Source: Corella eumyota (Eukaryota; Chordata; Ascidiacea; Phlebobranchia; Corellidae). From it: DNA of 64,000 bases. The notes below the pieces were generated by a model. It was not told where the DNA came from. It was given only the letters and a program-made list of their open reading frames with translations, and did no database searches. The stretch lies in NCBI GenBank assembly GCA_963082875.1, contig OY720097.1, forward strand, positions 11,416,501 to 11,480,500, written 5' to 3'. This document shows, in pieces, positions 1 to 15,000 of the stretch. Numbering within the stretch: the first letter of the stretch is position 1; each line of letters begins with the position of its first letter. The translations under genes and the position numbers were made by a program.

Positions 1-40
1 TAACTCATTCAAGGTAATATCATTTATTTTGTTATTACAG

Positions 41-3000
41 TAACATCATTTAAAGAGCCTGACAGAGAAACTTTTGATTCTCTCTTACAAACCCAACAAT
101 TTGGTCCGACCACCAAACTGACAACTAAAACTGATTTCTTGACGCAGTCATGGCAACCCAAAGTTCAAACTCCTTTTTATGTTCCTCCTGGTGAAGTTCC
201 ACGAAAAATTGAGATTGAAAGGTAAAACTATTCAAGTTGTTACTAAAATATGCAAATACTTTTTTTTATATTTATTTATCTATTGTGTGAAAATTCCCTA
301 TGTAGTTTCGTCAAGTTTTTTGACTTGTCATGCTGCTGGTAGAAATATATAAAATGAACATAAAAGTGATAAAAAAATGTAAACAGTGAATTAAAACTTT
401 AAGTTTAGATTTTAATCAGGTCTGTTTTCTGTTTTTCAATCTTTTAACAAAAAACTCTTTATTACACAGGGGTAAAAGAACTTTTGCCAAGCAAAGTTTA
501 AGTCGTTTGCTGCACATTGAAGGCATTGACTCCGCCAAGCTGATGCCACAACATCAATCTAAAGATCACAAAGTACTCCTAAACAAGTCGCCAGATCCTG
601 CTCCCTTTCCTCCTTTTTTGTCACTTGACATCTTTGATGATGCGGAGTATGATTGCAGAACCCCAAAGGAGTGGTTATCACTTGGAGTGGACCCAGCAAC
701 AAATGTGAGAAATCCAATTCCTGGAAAATCATTGTTGCCTACTGATGATCGATTAGGAAGAGGTTAATACTATTTACACTGAAACAGAAATACTGTTTCA
801 AAGAAAGTAATTTTAAAAGCTGATGAAGTACAGTTACCTACTAATCCTTAAAATATTTAAGCAAAAAAAGGTTAACTTAAAAGGTGTTTTATTTAAATGT
901 AAAAAGGTGTATATCCTATTTAAAATATTTTATGAACATTAAAATGTGAATTTTACATGTTTTGTAAATTTTAGGTGATCCACTTGATCCAAGTATTGTG
1001 TACAAATGGATCAATGTGGGTGTGTTAGATTACAACCAGGACAAAGAATTATGGCTTGTCCAAAAAATTGACGACCAGGGTCGGGTACTTGACACTAGGG
1101 GTCATCCGATAACTAATGGGGGTCCACCTGGGTCAAGAATGTCAGGGTTACCCCAATATTGGATTCCTCGGGTTCGACTCATGTTTAGAGCTGAAGACGC
1201 ACAAGTTTTTGCTCATAGAGTAGCTGAAGCGTATAACTTGAGGAAAAAAATTGAAGGATTAATAAGGTAAATCATTTGTAGTACTGTACCGTGAACTTTT
1301 TACAAAATTTGAATGTAAACTTTAAATCTTTTTTGCACACTTTGAGTTTTCTCTTACAGCTATTAGTGTTATTAATAATTTTTAAAAGACTATTTTATAC
1401 CTATATAAATTTGTACGATAAAGCCATTGATTATGTAATACCTATATGATATATAAAGCCATTGTTTATTTTGTAACTGTTTGTTTATTTCTAACTTAAT
1501 ATTTTGTTTTATTAATTAACTTTTAGATACAATCTTTATGTTGACTGTATGCCCCTGGATGAAAATGTGTTAAGGTTAGATGCAAAATCTTTTGAAGAAA
1601 TGACAAAGCGTTCGTTAGCTACTCCAAACCTAAGACATGAAGATTCAGTGTAAATTTATTTGTCGTTTTATCAATTTTTATTAATCTGGTTTTAAAACTT
1701 TTGTAGATTTTAGGGAATAGCTCAAAAATTAACTAAACCAAAAAACAACTAAACTAAACCAAAAATGTTAAATATTGTAGCTGTATATTATTTTTAGTTT
1801 TTATTTTAATGTGTTACTTATTAATTCTTTTCAAATTTAATTTTGTTATATAAAATAATAATTTTGTAAATTTATAGTTTTTTTGATGTACAACAAACCT
1901 ATTTTATTGTTTTTGTAAAGTAAGCAAAGGCCACTTTTTGAATTTTGTTAGAAATTATTTCTAGAATACTAAATTATGTGGACACAATGAGAAGACAAGT
2001 AGGCATTGATTACATGCGAACAATGAACAAACTAACTTTTGACAACTTTGTTTCAAATGATCCAAAATCTTTTGCTTATGTCACTTTACCAGATCCTTTA
2101 CCAGAGTGCAGAGCTCATGCTAGTAAGTAAAACTTTGGGTTTAGGTTTAAAAAAAATTATTTTAAAAAATATTTCAAGTGGAAAAGTATTTCTGTTTATT
2201 AATTCAACGGGGTTAATAAATACCTTAAATAAAATAAATACCCTACAGTGGGGTTAATAAATACCCTATTTATGTTTGATTTTTAAATAATAATTTTTGT
2301 AGGTTCTGTAAATGATGTGCCAGATTATGATTTTGAAGAACAGAGAGATAGTTTTTCTTTTAATTCTTTGTGGACAAGAATTGAGGCTATTGTGGCATCT
2401 GGCAAGGTAAAATTTGGCATTTTGCTTTTATATTTTTTTTTATAAAGTTTAGCTTTGTGCATTTTATTGTTATTTTTATCAACAATTTCAAAATTTTATT
2501 AAATCTTTTCGCACAAAAAAAATATATATTGTAGCAATAGTTTTTGTTTCACTTTTATTTCTTAAACTGTTGATGGTTTGTAAAACAATTGTTATTTGAT
2601 ATACCTGACACTACATGTATAGACTTGTTTTTGTAACACATTACTACAAACAATTTATTTTGCTTCCAGAAAAAATAATTTATTCCATTTTAAAAATGTC
2701 TTATATTTTAAAATGTAATTGCATTTAAACATTATTAAATTTTAGTAATCATAGTTTATTGTCATTTTTCAGGTTCACACAGAATGTAACAAGGTTAAAA
2801 TAATGTCTCTGTTTAATACAACTTTAACTAAAAGTATGAAGTTGGAAGAATTTGAACAAAATCAATCCCAGGCTTACACACAGGCATGTTTGTGTAATAC
2901 ATATACCTTATTTAATTGAACTTGTTGAAATTTAAAATAAACATGATTTTTGATTAACGGTTGCTTTTAAGAATATTTATTTTTTAATATTCTGCCTACC

Positions 3001-6000
3001 ATTACAAACATTAATTAAAAAAACTGATTTTTTAAAAACTTGTTTTTAACATTACACTTTGATCTTATTTTAAATTCTGCCTCTAACTTGTTTTCTTTTA
3101 GGTTCAATTGTTTTTAAGAGATTCATGGATATCAACTCTCCGTGCAGTTGTGCGTGGAAGTTTTCAGTATGTTGGAAAAGGCTGGTTCAACATGTATGAG
3201 ACTAATTGGGAGGTTTATCGAATTTCCAAGTTAAAAAAATACATGGACATGGTCAAGTTCTGTATGCAGGTAAATCATTTATTGGTAAAATAATTGTGAT
3301 AATTGACTTATAGCAAATATGTGGTTATTAATGTAATAAAATTAGGAATATTTTTGAATTAAATTTGTTTGTTGCAATTTTTTGTTATTTAAAGCAATCT
3401 TAAATGCCTGATAATTGTTTATATTTTATCGGGTTTATAAACATAAGATTGTTAATGAATTCAATTTATTCCAAATTAACATAATTTTTTTTTATATTAA
3501 AAGGATTCTCTGAGATATTTAGTACAAGATTCACTGGCCAACTTCACACAAATGATTATGGATGCTTGCTACCAAGTTATCAACTGCAATGAGGACATGG
3601 TTTGGGGAAATTCCCTTTTAGTATCTGAATACAAACCAAAAAGAAATCCACTTTTCTTGATCGATCTTATGATGGGTAAAGTAGTAATTTTGGCAAACTT
3701 TATTTTGTTTTTAATTTGGTGATGTTTCAATAGAAAATTGTTGTAGAACCTATTTTTTGAATTTTTTGTCTACGATTCAAAAGTTCAACAAAATTTTTTT
3801 TAAATTAAATGTGTTTGATTTTAGGTTTGTTATTAACTCTTATATATTTCATTTTTTTAGATAACACTGGTGTACACTTTTCTACACCCCTTGACAGCTT
3901 TGAACCAGTAATAATCAGTTTGTTTGACAAAGCGATTGCTTCTACCCAGCATGTACCTCAATTGGAGAAATATGTCCTGGAGGAGTTATTCTGGAGAGGA
4001 GCTGCTCTTCTTGAATCTGTAGGGGCTCATGAGCCAAGAGTTGAGGAACTAAGGCAAAAGATTATGTAAGAATATTACAACTTTTTATTAAAATTGTTAA
4101 AAAATTCTCAAATGTTTTCAAACGTCAAAATATATGTTATTATCATTATAGCAATGCTGTCAGAAAATCTCTTATACCAATGAGAGCATACGCAAAGTGT
4201 TACGAACAACATTTAGAGCTTGCTAACCTTAACATTGATGAGTATATCAAGTAAGTCTGTATTTATATATTAGTCTAAAATTTTAAACTTGGCCTCTGTG
4301 GTGTTTTAAAGTAATAGTTTTAAATACAAACTTTTATTTCTAAATAAGCTAAAATTCCGTAACACAAAAAGTATTTTTTAACAAATAGAAAAATATTATA
4401 GGTTGATTTAAACTTGTCTGACTGTAGTTCTGTATTAATTTATTATTTAAATTATTCTTGATAAATATTTTAACTATCACAATCCAAATTTTAACTACTT
4501 TGAATTTCAAAAACAAAAAATTACAGTTTTCAATGTAATCCAATTCAATTAAAAATAATAATAAAATTTTTCTAAAATTTTTTTAAAGGGAATTTGATGC
4601 TCAAGAACACACTGCTGCTCAAGTCAAGCAAGAAGTAGACATGCATTTGGCTGAAAAGGAAAGACTTGAAACAACAATTCCTTCCAGTATTGTGATAGGA
4701 ACTTTTTGGATCAACACTGAAACAATGAGACAAATGCTCTCAAAGAAACGTAAAGCTCTTGGAAATGCGGTGTTGGAGTTGCTAGCCAAGAAATTAAGGG
4801 AACAAGCTGATGAGGTTTGAATATGTTTTTAGAATAACTTTAGCATATTACGGTGCTATTCTTGCTTCAGTTTAGAAGAATAAAAACATTTTGCAATATA
4901 ACTAGCTTTACTTTTGGATTTTTACTTAATAAATAACATTTTAAATACAAATAAAAAGTTAAAGTTTAAGAAATGATTTCATTTTTTTTCGAACTAGCTT
5001 AAATTGTTGTTACTATAACTTAGGCTTGTGAAGAGTGCAAGATGATCAGTAGAAAGTTGTACGACAAACCAAACTCAATTGAAGAGTTGACGGAGATGCG
5101 TGATTGGATGAAGGGAGTCCCAGAGCAATTGCTCCAGCATCAAGAGATGATTGACAGGGCAATGGGAGATTACGAACTTATTGAAGAGTTCTATTACAAC
5201 CTTTCACAAGATGATTTTATTGCAAAGTAAGTGGTTGAAAAAAATGTAAATTCATAGCAAATTGTAATTTTTTTTTAAAAATAAGTTTTTGGTCTATATA
5301 GTTTACAATATAACATTATAGCATTGTAGTTTAAGGTATTATTCAAGGTACAATCGAATATATATAGTATATAAATAACTTGAATGTTTAAGAAATTAAG
5401 ATATTTTTGTTTAAGTATATTTAAAAATGTTTCAACGTTTTAGATCTGTGATCAAATTTATTAAAACACTTTTGTTTTTTAGATGGACAGCAATAGGATG
5501 GCCAAAGAAGTTGGAAGATCAGATGGAAGCAACTTACAACAACTTGGAGGAACTTGAACAACATTTCCATAAACTTCAACTCGGGGATCAGAACAACTTC
5601 CAAGATCGGATGGATACTTTGCAGGTAAGTCTTATACTCTTTCAGTAAAATAATTAAAATTCACTTAAAATTTCAAGGTATATTAACCCTATCTTTCTAA
5701 ATTTAGCAAAAAATGTTTAGGGTCAAAATATGACTAATCAGCTTTGTAAATATGCCTATAAAAAAACACTGTAAATATGCCTATAAAACAACAGTTTCTA
5801 TTTATGGTTTTAGTATATATTTAGATGCAATAAAAATGCATTTATTATTACAGTAACTTTGAAAAATCTAAAATCTTTGTACACTAAAATTTCTTCGTTA
5901 ACTGAACAATTTAAATTTTTTCGTTAACTAAACATTGAATTAGTAGATTTTTTGGTACAATAATATTTGTATTTATATTAATTTTCTTTTCTAATCACTA

Positions 6001-9000
6001 GATGGTTGTTGCTGGTTTTGCTGCTCATAATGAGATCAACAAAGCTCATGAGGTTGCAAATGAGGTGAGAAGAATCAACAAACAACTTAAGGAATGTCAA
6101 GGACTTGCTCAAGTTTATAACCAGAGAGAAAGGTTGTTTGGAATGTCTGTCACAAACGTAAGTTTCGTGCTATTGTTGTTTACTAACTTTATAATATTTA
6201 AAAAAAAGTGGGCTTTAAGAATAGATAGTTTAATATTATGTTTTACTTTCCTAATTTTAAATTTAAAAAACTTGCACATAGATATAAGTTGGCATGGTAA
6301 TAGTAAAAATGCCACATTATATAAGCTAGATTGTTATTTTTAAAGTTTGTTAAAATTCACTTAAATTTTTGTTTTTTGATTTATGACGGGAAATTATATA
6401 TACATAAGCGAAAATGATTTTATGATTGGTGACAAAAAATTTTTGTGTTGGCAATACACAAGTTATTGTTAGTTACATTAAATAGTAGCTAACAAAAACT
6501 TTTTGTCAATTCATCTATGATTAATTATGAAGTGTTTGGTTAAAGCTTTGAAGGTCTTTAAATAATTCGAATAACTTATTCGTGCATAAAAATATGAATC
6601 AATTTTTATTTCAACAATATTTAAAAAATTTTAAACAAAAAATGTTTTAAAATATTGTAAACGAAATTAAAATTTGTTTGTATTTTTATGGAAAGCTATG
6701 TTTTCATGTAGTTAGTTGGTAGTATGCTTTGTAATCATGTTATTTAAAGTTTTTTATGTAATATAAGAATACTTACATTCAAAATTGTTGGTAAGCCTAT
6801 TTTAAATCATCTAATTTTATCTAATATTTCATTTAATTTTTTGTTGACATTTTACCTCAATTGTTTGATTAATTAAATTTTAGTTTGTTTAAACTTAATG
6901 TTTGGCTTCATTTGTCATCACCAGTAGTTTAGTTGTTGTTTTTATCTTATAAATCTAAATAATTTTCACTCGAAGGTTACATATTATTCAACTTTTTTAA
7001 TACATTACCTTTTTTATTTTCATGTTCATCTATTTGCTTTTATCATCATTTTTTAATCATTCAACTTTATTGGTATCATCAATAATTCTGTTGTCATCAA
7101 CATTGCTTCTCCATGCAACATCAATAACAAATTCAACCAACATAGTACGATAAGTTGAACAAGTTAATCAAAGACTTTCAACCTTATCGTGACCTTTGGA
7201 CAAACACTTCTGATTGGATCAGATGGCACGAGTCATGGATGAACGATCCGCTTACATCCATTGATCCGGAACAACTGGAGAGGACTGTTAATGAAAGTTT
7301 TAGAGTTTTGCACAAATGTGCAAAACAATTTAAAGAGATTCCTGGTTTGTTATTTTTTAATATTTGTAATTATGAAAAGGGTTTGTTTGTATTCTTTTAA
7401 TAAAAGTTTTTAGTTTTTTTATCTGTTTTAAATTTGAATATGATAAAAAGTGTAGTTAAACATAAACCATTTAAAAAAATTAGTAGATACTGTTTTTTAA
7501 AATATGATTGTTACGATTTTACAGGTGTTCAGCAAGTGGCTTTGCAAATGAAAGGTCAAGTGGAGGACTTTAAACCATTTATACCCCTCATCCAAGGCCT
7601 GAGAAACCCAGGAATGAGAATAAGGCATTGGGATATGCTTTCTAAAGATCTTGGCTTCCCTGTGCAACCAAAGGTAAAGTGCTTAATAATAAAACACACT
7701 TTGTTACGTTATACACACTTAATCTCATGAAGACCTTAACACATCGAGCCAATAAAATTTGCTTTATAAATATGTTTGTACCTTCTGCTAAACATATATT
7801 TTTTTTTTAATTCCTCACCTTTTTAGGTAATTTTTGTTTAACCTCAAAATGTCCCTAACTAATTAAGTATCATAAAAGCATTTACTTGACCTCTGGAATT
7901 TTTGTTTTTATGTAAGGTGTTTTATTTCTAGAATAAGTATTGCATCTAATAGAGTGATGTTAATATTACAACTTTTGTTTGCAGGCAGCACTGACCTTCA
8001 GTAAATGTCTTGAAATGAACCTAGCTGACCATATTGACAAGATAGCAAAGGTAGCAGAGGTCGCTGGCAAGGAGTTCAATATTGAACAAGCCCTTGATAA
8101 GATGGAAAAAGAATGGGGTCCTGTCGAATTTGAGGTCAGTATTATTTAACGTCACTTGTTTTTTATTTATTTTAGCATGAGCCTTTAACTACACTTGAAT
8201 TAAAATGGAAAAAAATATACAAACAAATAAAATTATCTGGTAAAATTTTAAGAAATAACATATTGTTGAAAATTTAAGAACAGTGATTTGTAATTAACAA
8301 AAACAAGGCAAATGTAAATTTGAAATTAGTTTTGTTTTAAATAACTAAGTCACTACATTTTAAGGTTAAACCCTACAAAGAAACTGGAACCTTTATTATC
8401 AAGTCACCAGAAGAAGCCTCACAATTGCTTGACGACCATATTGTAATGACACAAACCATGTCATTTTCACCTTACAAGAAACCATTTGAAGACAGGATTA
8501 ACACCTGGGAGGGAAAATTAAACATGACTCAGGTATATTTCATTTTAGTTGCTATTACTGTTAGACTGGTCATCACATTGTAAATTTTATTTTAATGAGT
8601 CTGTTTTCACCGGTAGACTGGAGTTATTACATCTTACATTTTAAGATTTTATTTTTAATTTAAATATGTTAAAACGCAAATGGCCAAACAAATATTTAAA
8701 AATTCTTATTTTTTGTTTAGGATGTGCTGGATGAGTGGTTAGTATGCCAAAGATCCTGGTTGTATTTGGAGCCAATTTTTAGCTCCGAGGACATCAATCG
8801 ACAACTTCCAGTGGAAGGAAAGAGATATCAGACAATGGAAAGAGTTTGGAGGAAGATCATGAAGAATGCAAATGATAACAAACAGGTAAACAATAACATT
8901 TTTATTTTAAGAACAATAATTTTAATTTTGGACATAAATTTAAAAAAAACAATTTTTATACCTAATAGTTTTAAATTATTATTAATTTTTGTTTTTTGCG

Positions 9001-12000
9001 GCTTAGGTTATCTCTTTGTGTTCTGATTCAAGATTACTTGAAAGTTTAAAAGAATGTAACAAACTTCTTGAACAAGTACAAAAGGGATTGAGTGAATATT
9101 TGGAGACTAAAAGAGCTGCTTTCCCAAGGTTAGTTCATTCAATAAATAACTTGAAAATTCCATTTTATATTTATCTTATTTTATATTTTCTTTATTGGTT
9201 AATAAAAGAAGTCTTGTTTTTGGCATAATGATGTTTCTGGCTTCTGTTATGACAATTCCACAAAACATGATTGCTTGTTTAATGATGAACTTTTTCAGGT
9301 TCTACTTTTTGTCTGATGATGAACTTCTTGAAATCTTGTCTCAAACTAAAGATCCCACTGCTGTGCAACCTCATCTCAGAAAATGCTTTGAAAATATATT
9401 TAAGGTAAATATAATGAGATTAACAATTATGTATTTTGTTTATAGGTTTTTAAATAGGTTTTTAATTCAACTCAGAAGCATTAAATTTCTGTTTTAATAT
9501 TGAGTTACTTTAAATAACAATAACATTTATTTAAAAACATGTAATAAATTACACTTGTTGATTTTTTTTTTTCAACAGCTGCTTAACGATTTTTTTTGTT
9601 TCAGGTATTATAAAATTTCTTATAAATATCTTACTAAAGTATTTGTTAAAAAATAATGATTTTTTTTAACAGATCAAATTTGAGAGCGATATGAAGATGA
9701 CTGAAATGATCTCAGGAGAAGGAGAACATGTTGAGTTTTCGAGAGATCTTTATCCAACTGGGAATGTGGAGGACTGGTTAGGAGAGGTGGAAACGACGAT
9801 GATGCAGAGTGTAAGGAAACAATGTGAAAAAGCTGTTGAGGCTTATCCTAACACTAAGAGAACTGAATGGGTCCTTGAATGGCCAGGTTTGAATACATTT
9901 TAAACATTTAAATTATAAAATTTTGAGGCTAGAAAACTATAATTATTACAAGCAATATTTGGTAAATTGCTTAAATAAAGAAAAACTATTAAATTGTTAC
10001 AAATGGCAATTGATCAATAACATAATAAAGGACTATGTTGGTAGGAAAATTTTTATTTTTTTTGACAGTTTTTGTTTTTTCACCTACTTTAAAATTAAAA
10101 AAAATTGTTACTAGGCCAAGTGGTAATAGGCGGTTCCCAAGTTTATTGGGCAATAACAGTTGAGGAGGCAATCGAATCTGGAAAATTGCCTGAGTTACAT
10201 CAAAAACTAATTCAAATGTTGGATGACTTGGTAAACCTGGTAAGAGGAAAATTAACAGGTCTTCAACGAATGATGATGTCAGCTTTAATTGTCATTGAGG
10301 TTTGTTAGAATGATTGGCTTAAAATTAAAATTTTATTTTTTGTTATTTTTGTTATCTTTTTTCTTTAAAGATAGTTATTTTCATGTCCTTCACCATTTAT
10401 CTTCATTACTATATACATCAATGAAAATATTAAAAATTTTTTCGTTAATTTTAAAATTTTATTAATTTTGTCATATAAGCATTCTGTTATTGTAATACAG
10501 TTTTTTTTTATTTGGGTGAACTAAAATTAATCTTATTTAATATAAAACATTTAGGTGCATGCTCGAGATGTTGTAGGGACATTGTGCGACGAAGAAGTTA
10601 AAACTGTCAACGATTTCGAATGGATTAGCCAACTTAGGTATTATTTTATTAAACTTATTAAACAATGTTGTAATAACCCTCTAAATTCAAGACTTGTTTT
10701 GTTGTAGAAACCTATTATATTTCTCTAATTCCTAAAATTAAGTTTTATTGTGTTAAGAAAAAAGATTAAGTAAAAAGTTTTTAAATTCTTTTTCTATTTA
10801 AGGTATTACTGGCAAAATGATATGTTGGTAAGAGCAGTAAATGCAGAGTTTAAGTATGGCTACGAATATTTGGGAAACACTGGTAGACTGGTCATCACAC
10901 CTTTGACTGACAGGTTTAAATTCTTGGTTGTATTTTTAAGTAATTAAAATAATTTCACTGACACACAAATGGCTTACTAAATAGAATGCTCTTTTTATCA
11001 TTATTTTCGCATTTGAATAATTTTGTTAGTGTCTTTTAAATACAGTGAAATAATTTGTAATTGTTTATTAGATGCTATCTTACACTCACTGGAGCTTTGC
11101 ATTTAAAATTTGGTGGTGCACCTGCTGGTCCTGCTGGAACCGGTAAAACTGAGACAACAAAAGATTTAGGAAAAGCATTAGCCATTCAAACAGTTGTGTT
11201 TAACTGTAGTGATCAGTTAGATTTCATGGCTATGGGAAAGTTTTTTAAAGGACTTGCAAGTTCAGGAGCCTGGGCTTGCTTTGATGAGTTTAATCGAATT
11301 GACATTGAAGTAATTTAAGTTAAAATTATTTTATTTTTTTAGTGAATAAAAAATGTTATACAATTGTTTTTGCCATATTGCTATTGTATGTCAACGTTGG
11401 TATATTAGTTAAAGAGCTTTTCTGTGTAAATAGTTTTCTAATTTTTAATATAAATGTTATCATTGTTATAAGTTATATTTGTACCAAATTCTACTCAATT
11501 TCTCATAAAAATTAGGTGTTGTCTGTTGTTGCCCAACAAATCGCAACTATTCAAAATGCCCAAGCTGCTGGTATGGAGAGGTTTATGTTTGAAGGTGTTG
11601 AAATTGCATTAAAACAAGCTTGTGCTGTGTTTATCACCATGAACCCTGGGTATGCAGGAAGAACTGAATTGCCTGATAACTTGAAGGTATTATAACTGGT
11701 ATTATAAATTTTGGTTGGTTTTAACAAATGTATAAATTTTTTTTATTGTGTTTCTTTTTAATTCCCATTATATATGTGCAATAAATTTTCACGGCAAATT
11801 TTGCCTATTGATTGTGGTTGGTTTTAAACAACGAATACTAGTAAATTTTTGTATTAACTTAATATATTTTTGTATTAATTAAATTTTGTTTATTAGGCTT
11901 TGTTTCGGCCAGTAGCCATGATGGTTCCTGATTATGCCATGATTGCTGAAATTTCACTCTACAGTTTTGGGTTCAGCAATGCAAAGGTAAATACTGAATT

Positions 12001-15000
12001 AAATTTTTTTTTTTATTTATATATATATATTTTTATAATTGTAATATTTTATTTTTAATATTGAGCATTTTAGTCTAAGAGTTTTAATTTAGTATTTTTT
12101 GGACAAACTGAATTTATAAATTTCGGTCTGTTAATTATTAATTATGCCTAAATTTGTTTTTGTAGCATCTAGCCAAGAAAATTGTAACAACATTTAAATT
12201 GTCATCAGAACAACTTAGTTCTCAGGACCATTATGACTTTGGCATGAGAGCTGTAAAAACTGTCATTTCTGCTGCTGGTAATTATTGTTATACATAAATT
12301 TTTTTCATCTAAACTTTTTTTATTACAATAAAATTTTATATTTTTTTATAATTTTTATAAAATGAAGCTTATGGACAATATATATTAATGTATGTGAAAT
12401 TTATAATCCTACAAAATAAATAAAGCTGTCATTTGTAGTGAACAGGTAAATTATCACGGACAAATCTCAGTTGAGAGTTGCAACTATAATACGACAATCA
12501 AAGTGCCTACTGTATTGCATGCAATTAAGTAGTAAAAAAATTATGACTTAAAAAATATTGCAAATTTTTTTTTAAATTAAGGTAACTTAAAACGAGAACA
12601 TCAAACTATGGATGAAGAAGTGATTTGTCTGCGTGCGATCCGTGATGTCAACGTGCCCAAGTTCTTATTGGACGATTTAAAACTTTTCCGAGGTATTGTG
12701 TCTGATTTGTTCCCCAAAATTAAAGAAGAAGCAATTGATTATGGAATCCTAATGGAGTCTATTCAAGATGCTTGCCCTAAAATGGGGGTGCAAGCTGTTG
12801 AAGGTAAATTTTGTATTTGAAAATGTTTAAAATATTTTAAATGTGTCTTATAGACCAAACCTTTCAACAAGTTTTTGATTTAAAAGGTTTTGTTATCTAA
12901 ATAGTGATTGTACTAAAACATAACTACCTTGAATTCCAATTTAAAAAAAAAAATTTATTATAAAAGTTACAGTAATTAATTGATTTTGTGAAATTAAATG
13001 GGCTTTGACTTAAATGCTATAGGCTATATTGGATATTGTATACATGAGACATTGAATAAATGTTTTTTCAAATTACTCAAATTTACCTTTTTTTGATTTT
13101 CTGGTTTCTTTATTCAGGTTTTGTTACCAAATGTATCCAACTTTATGAAACCACAGTGGTGAGACACGGTCTCATGTTGGTGGGACCTACTTGCTCGGGT
13201 AAAACGAAATGTTATAATGTGCTGGCAAAAGGTTTGACTCAACTCAAAGGACAACCTTCAATTAGTGGTGGAACATATGAAGCTGTACATGTATGTCAAA
13301 GTCAAAATAAACAATAGATTTTTAACTTTTTGGCAACATTTATTTATGAGATTTTAGTTACTTAACCATGTGTTTATATCTAAATTATGTTAAATATTAT
13401 TTTACAAGTAAGCAAAAAATTGTATTGAAATATATCTCTAGAATATCCATTTTGTATTTTTTGTCTACATTTTGGGTAAGAGTAAAAATTAGGATACTAG
13501 TTTACTTATTAAGTTTGCTCAAATTATGATATATTAAGTAGTTAAACTGTTATAACATTATAATTCAGACAAGTGTGTTGAACCCAAAATCAATTACAAT
13601 GGGTCAGTTGTATGGTGAATTTGATGCAATGACTCATGAGTGGACTGATGGGATATTATCAACTCTCATCAGACAAGGAGTTGCTGCAACTGATCATGAT
13701 AAAAGATGGTATGTAATTAATGTTAAATATCAAAATTGTTTTTTTGGATTTTTGTTCTTAATCTTCACGAATTAAGAATGTTTGTTACTCTAACTCAGTC
13801 TTAAGTTGACTAAGGCATTTTGAATATTAACAATCATAATTGTCTGAATTATACTGTGGTTTGGGTTTAACTAAGTAGGAGATTAAATTTTTGCTGTTTT
13901 GTTTTAGGTACATGTTTGATGGTCCGGTAGATGCTGTATGGATTGAAAACATGAACACGGTGTTGGATGACAACAAAAAATTGTGTTTAAGCAGTGGTGA
14001 AATCATTAAGTTAACCGAGCACATGACTATGATGTTTGAGGTAAAAAAAATGTGAATATAAGGTTTATGATAACAACATTTAAATATATAAAAGAAAGTT
14101 GATAAAGTTAAAAATATAAAAGTTAAAGTTAAAAATATAAAAGTTGTAAATACTAACATTTGATAAATTTTTTAAACCTATTAAGAAAATTTAATGATAA
14201 CAAGTTAAAAGATGCGTTAAAATTGTTAGTGTTAAATATTCGTTTTCAATATGTTTTTTTTACATTTTATTGTTTATTTAAAACATAAATGTATTATAAA
14301 ACAATTTTATTTTAAAACCAATTGATTATTCAGGTTGCTGATCTAGCTGTAGCTTCACCTGCAACTGTGTCAAGATGTGGAATGGTGTATTTAGAACCTG
14401 GTTATATTGGTTTGAAACCGTTTGTTCTATGCTGGATGCTAAAACTACCTGATCCCATTTTACCATACCAAGAAAAACTACAAAGCTTGTTTGATAGATT
14501 TTTAGAGGTTAGTGTAGTTTGATTTTTGTTTTACATATATTTTTCTAGAATATGATATTTTTGAAAATTAAAATTATAAAATTTATTTTTTTAGTCGTCT
14601 GTTGCTTTTGTGAGGCATGATCTAAGGGAAATTGTGGCATCTGTTGACGCCAATCTTACTTTTGGCCTTCTTAACTTTTTGGATTGCTTCTTTGCCCCTT
14701 TTATTCCTAAAGAGGTACTTTTTTAAAACAAAGTTAATGTTAAAACTAATTTAGGCTAATTATTTTTTGCATAAAATGTTAACAACCCATGCTACAAATA
14801 TATTTGTTTTTTATATATTTTTTTATATATATAAAAAAAAGTCTTCGATTTGGATACATTGTTCTTTCTCAAAACTAAAAAAACTGCTGTTTAAATAACT
14901 TTTTAAATCTAATATCTTACCCAAACTAATTTAACTTGGTTTGTAAGCCTGTTGTAAAAGCAAGCACAAGAGCAAACAGCAGATTTGCAAAGTATATGAG

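Noticed and set aside
6158-7145. The 988-base DNAH1 intron as a site of a hidden gene on either strand.
   Set aside because: The short frames present are AT-rich and have no family motif, and the flanking exons join in phase without it.
8562-8580. A 16-base stretch in a DNAH1 intron (TAGACTGGTCATCACA) identical to part of the exon at about 10884-10899.
   Set aside because: One shared 16-mer between two places in a 64 kb window is roughly what chance allows, and the similarity does not extend on either side.
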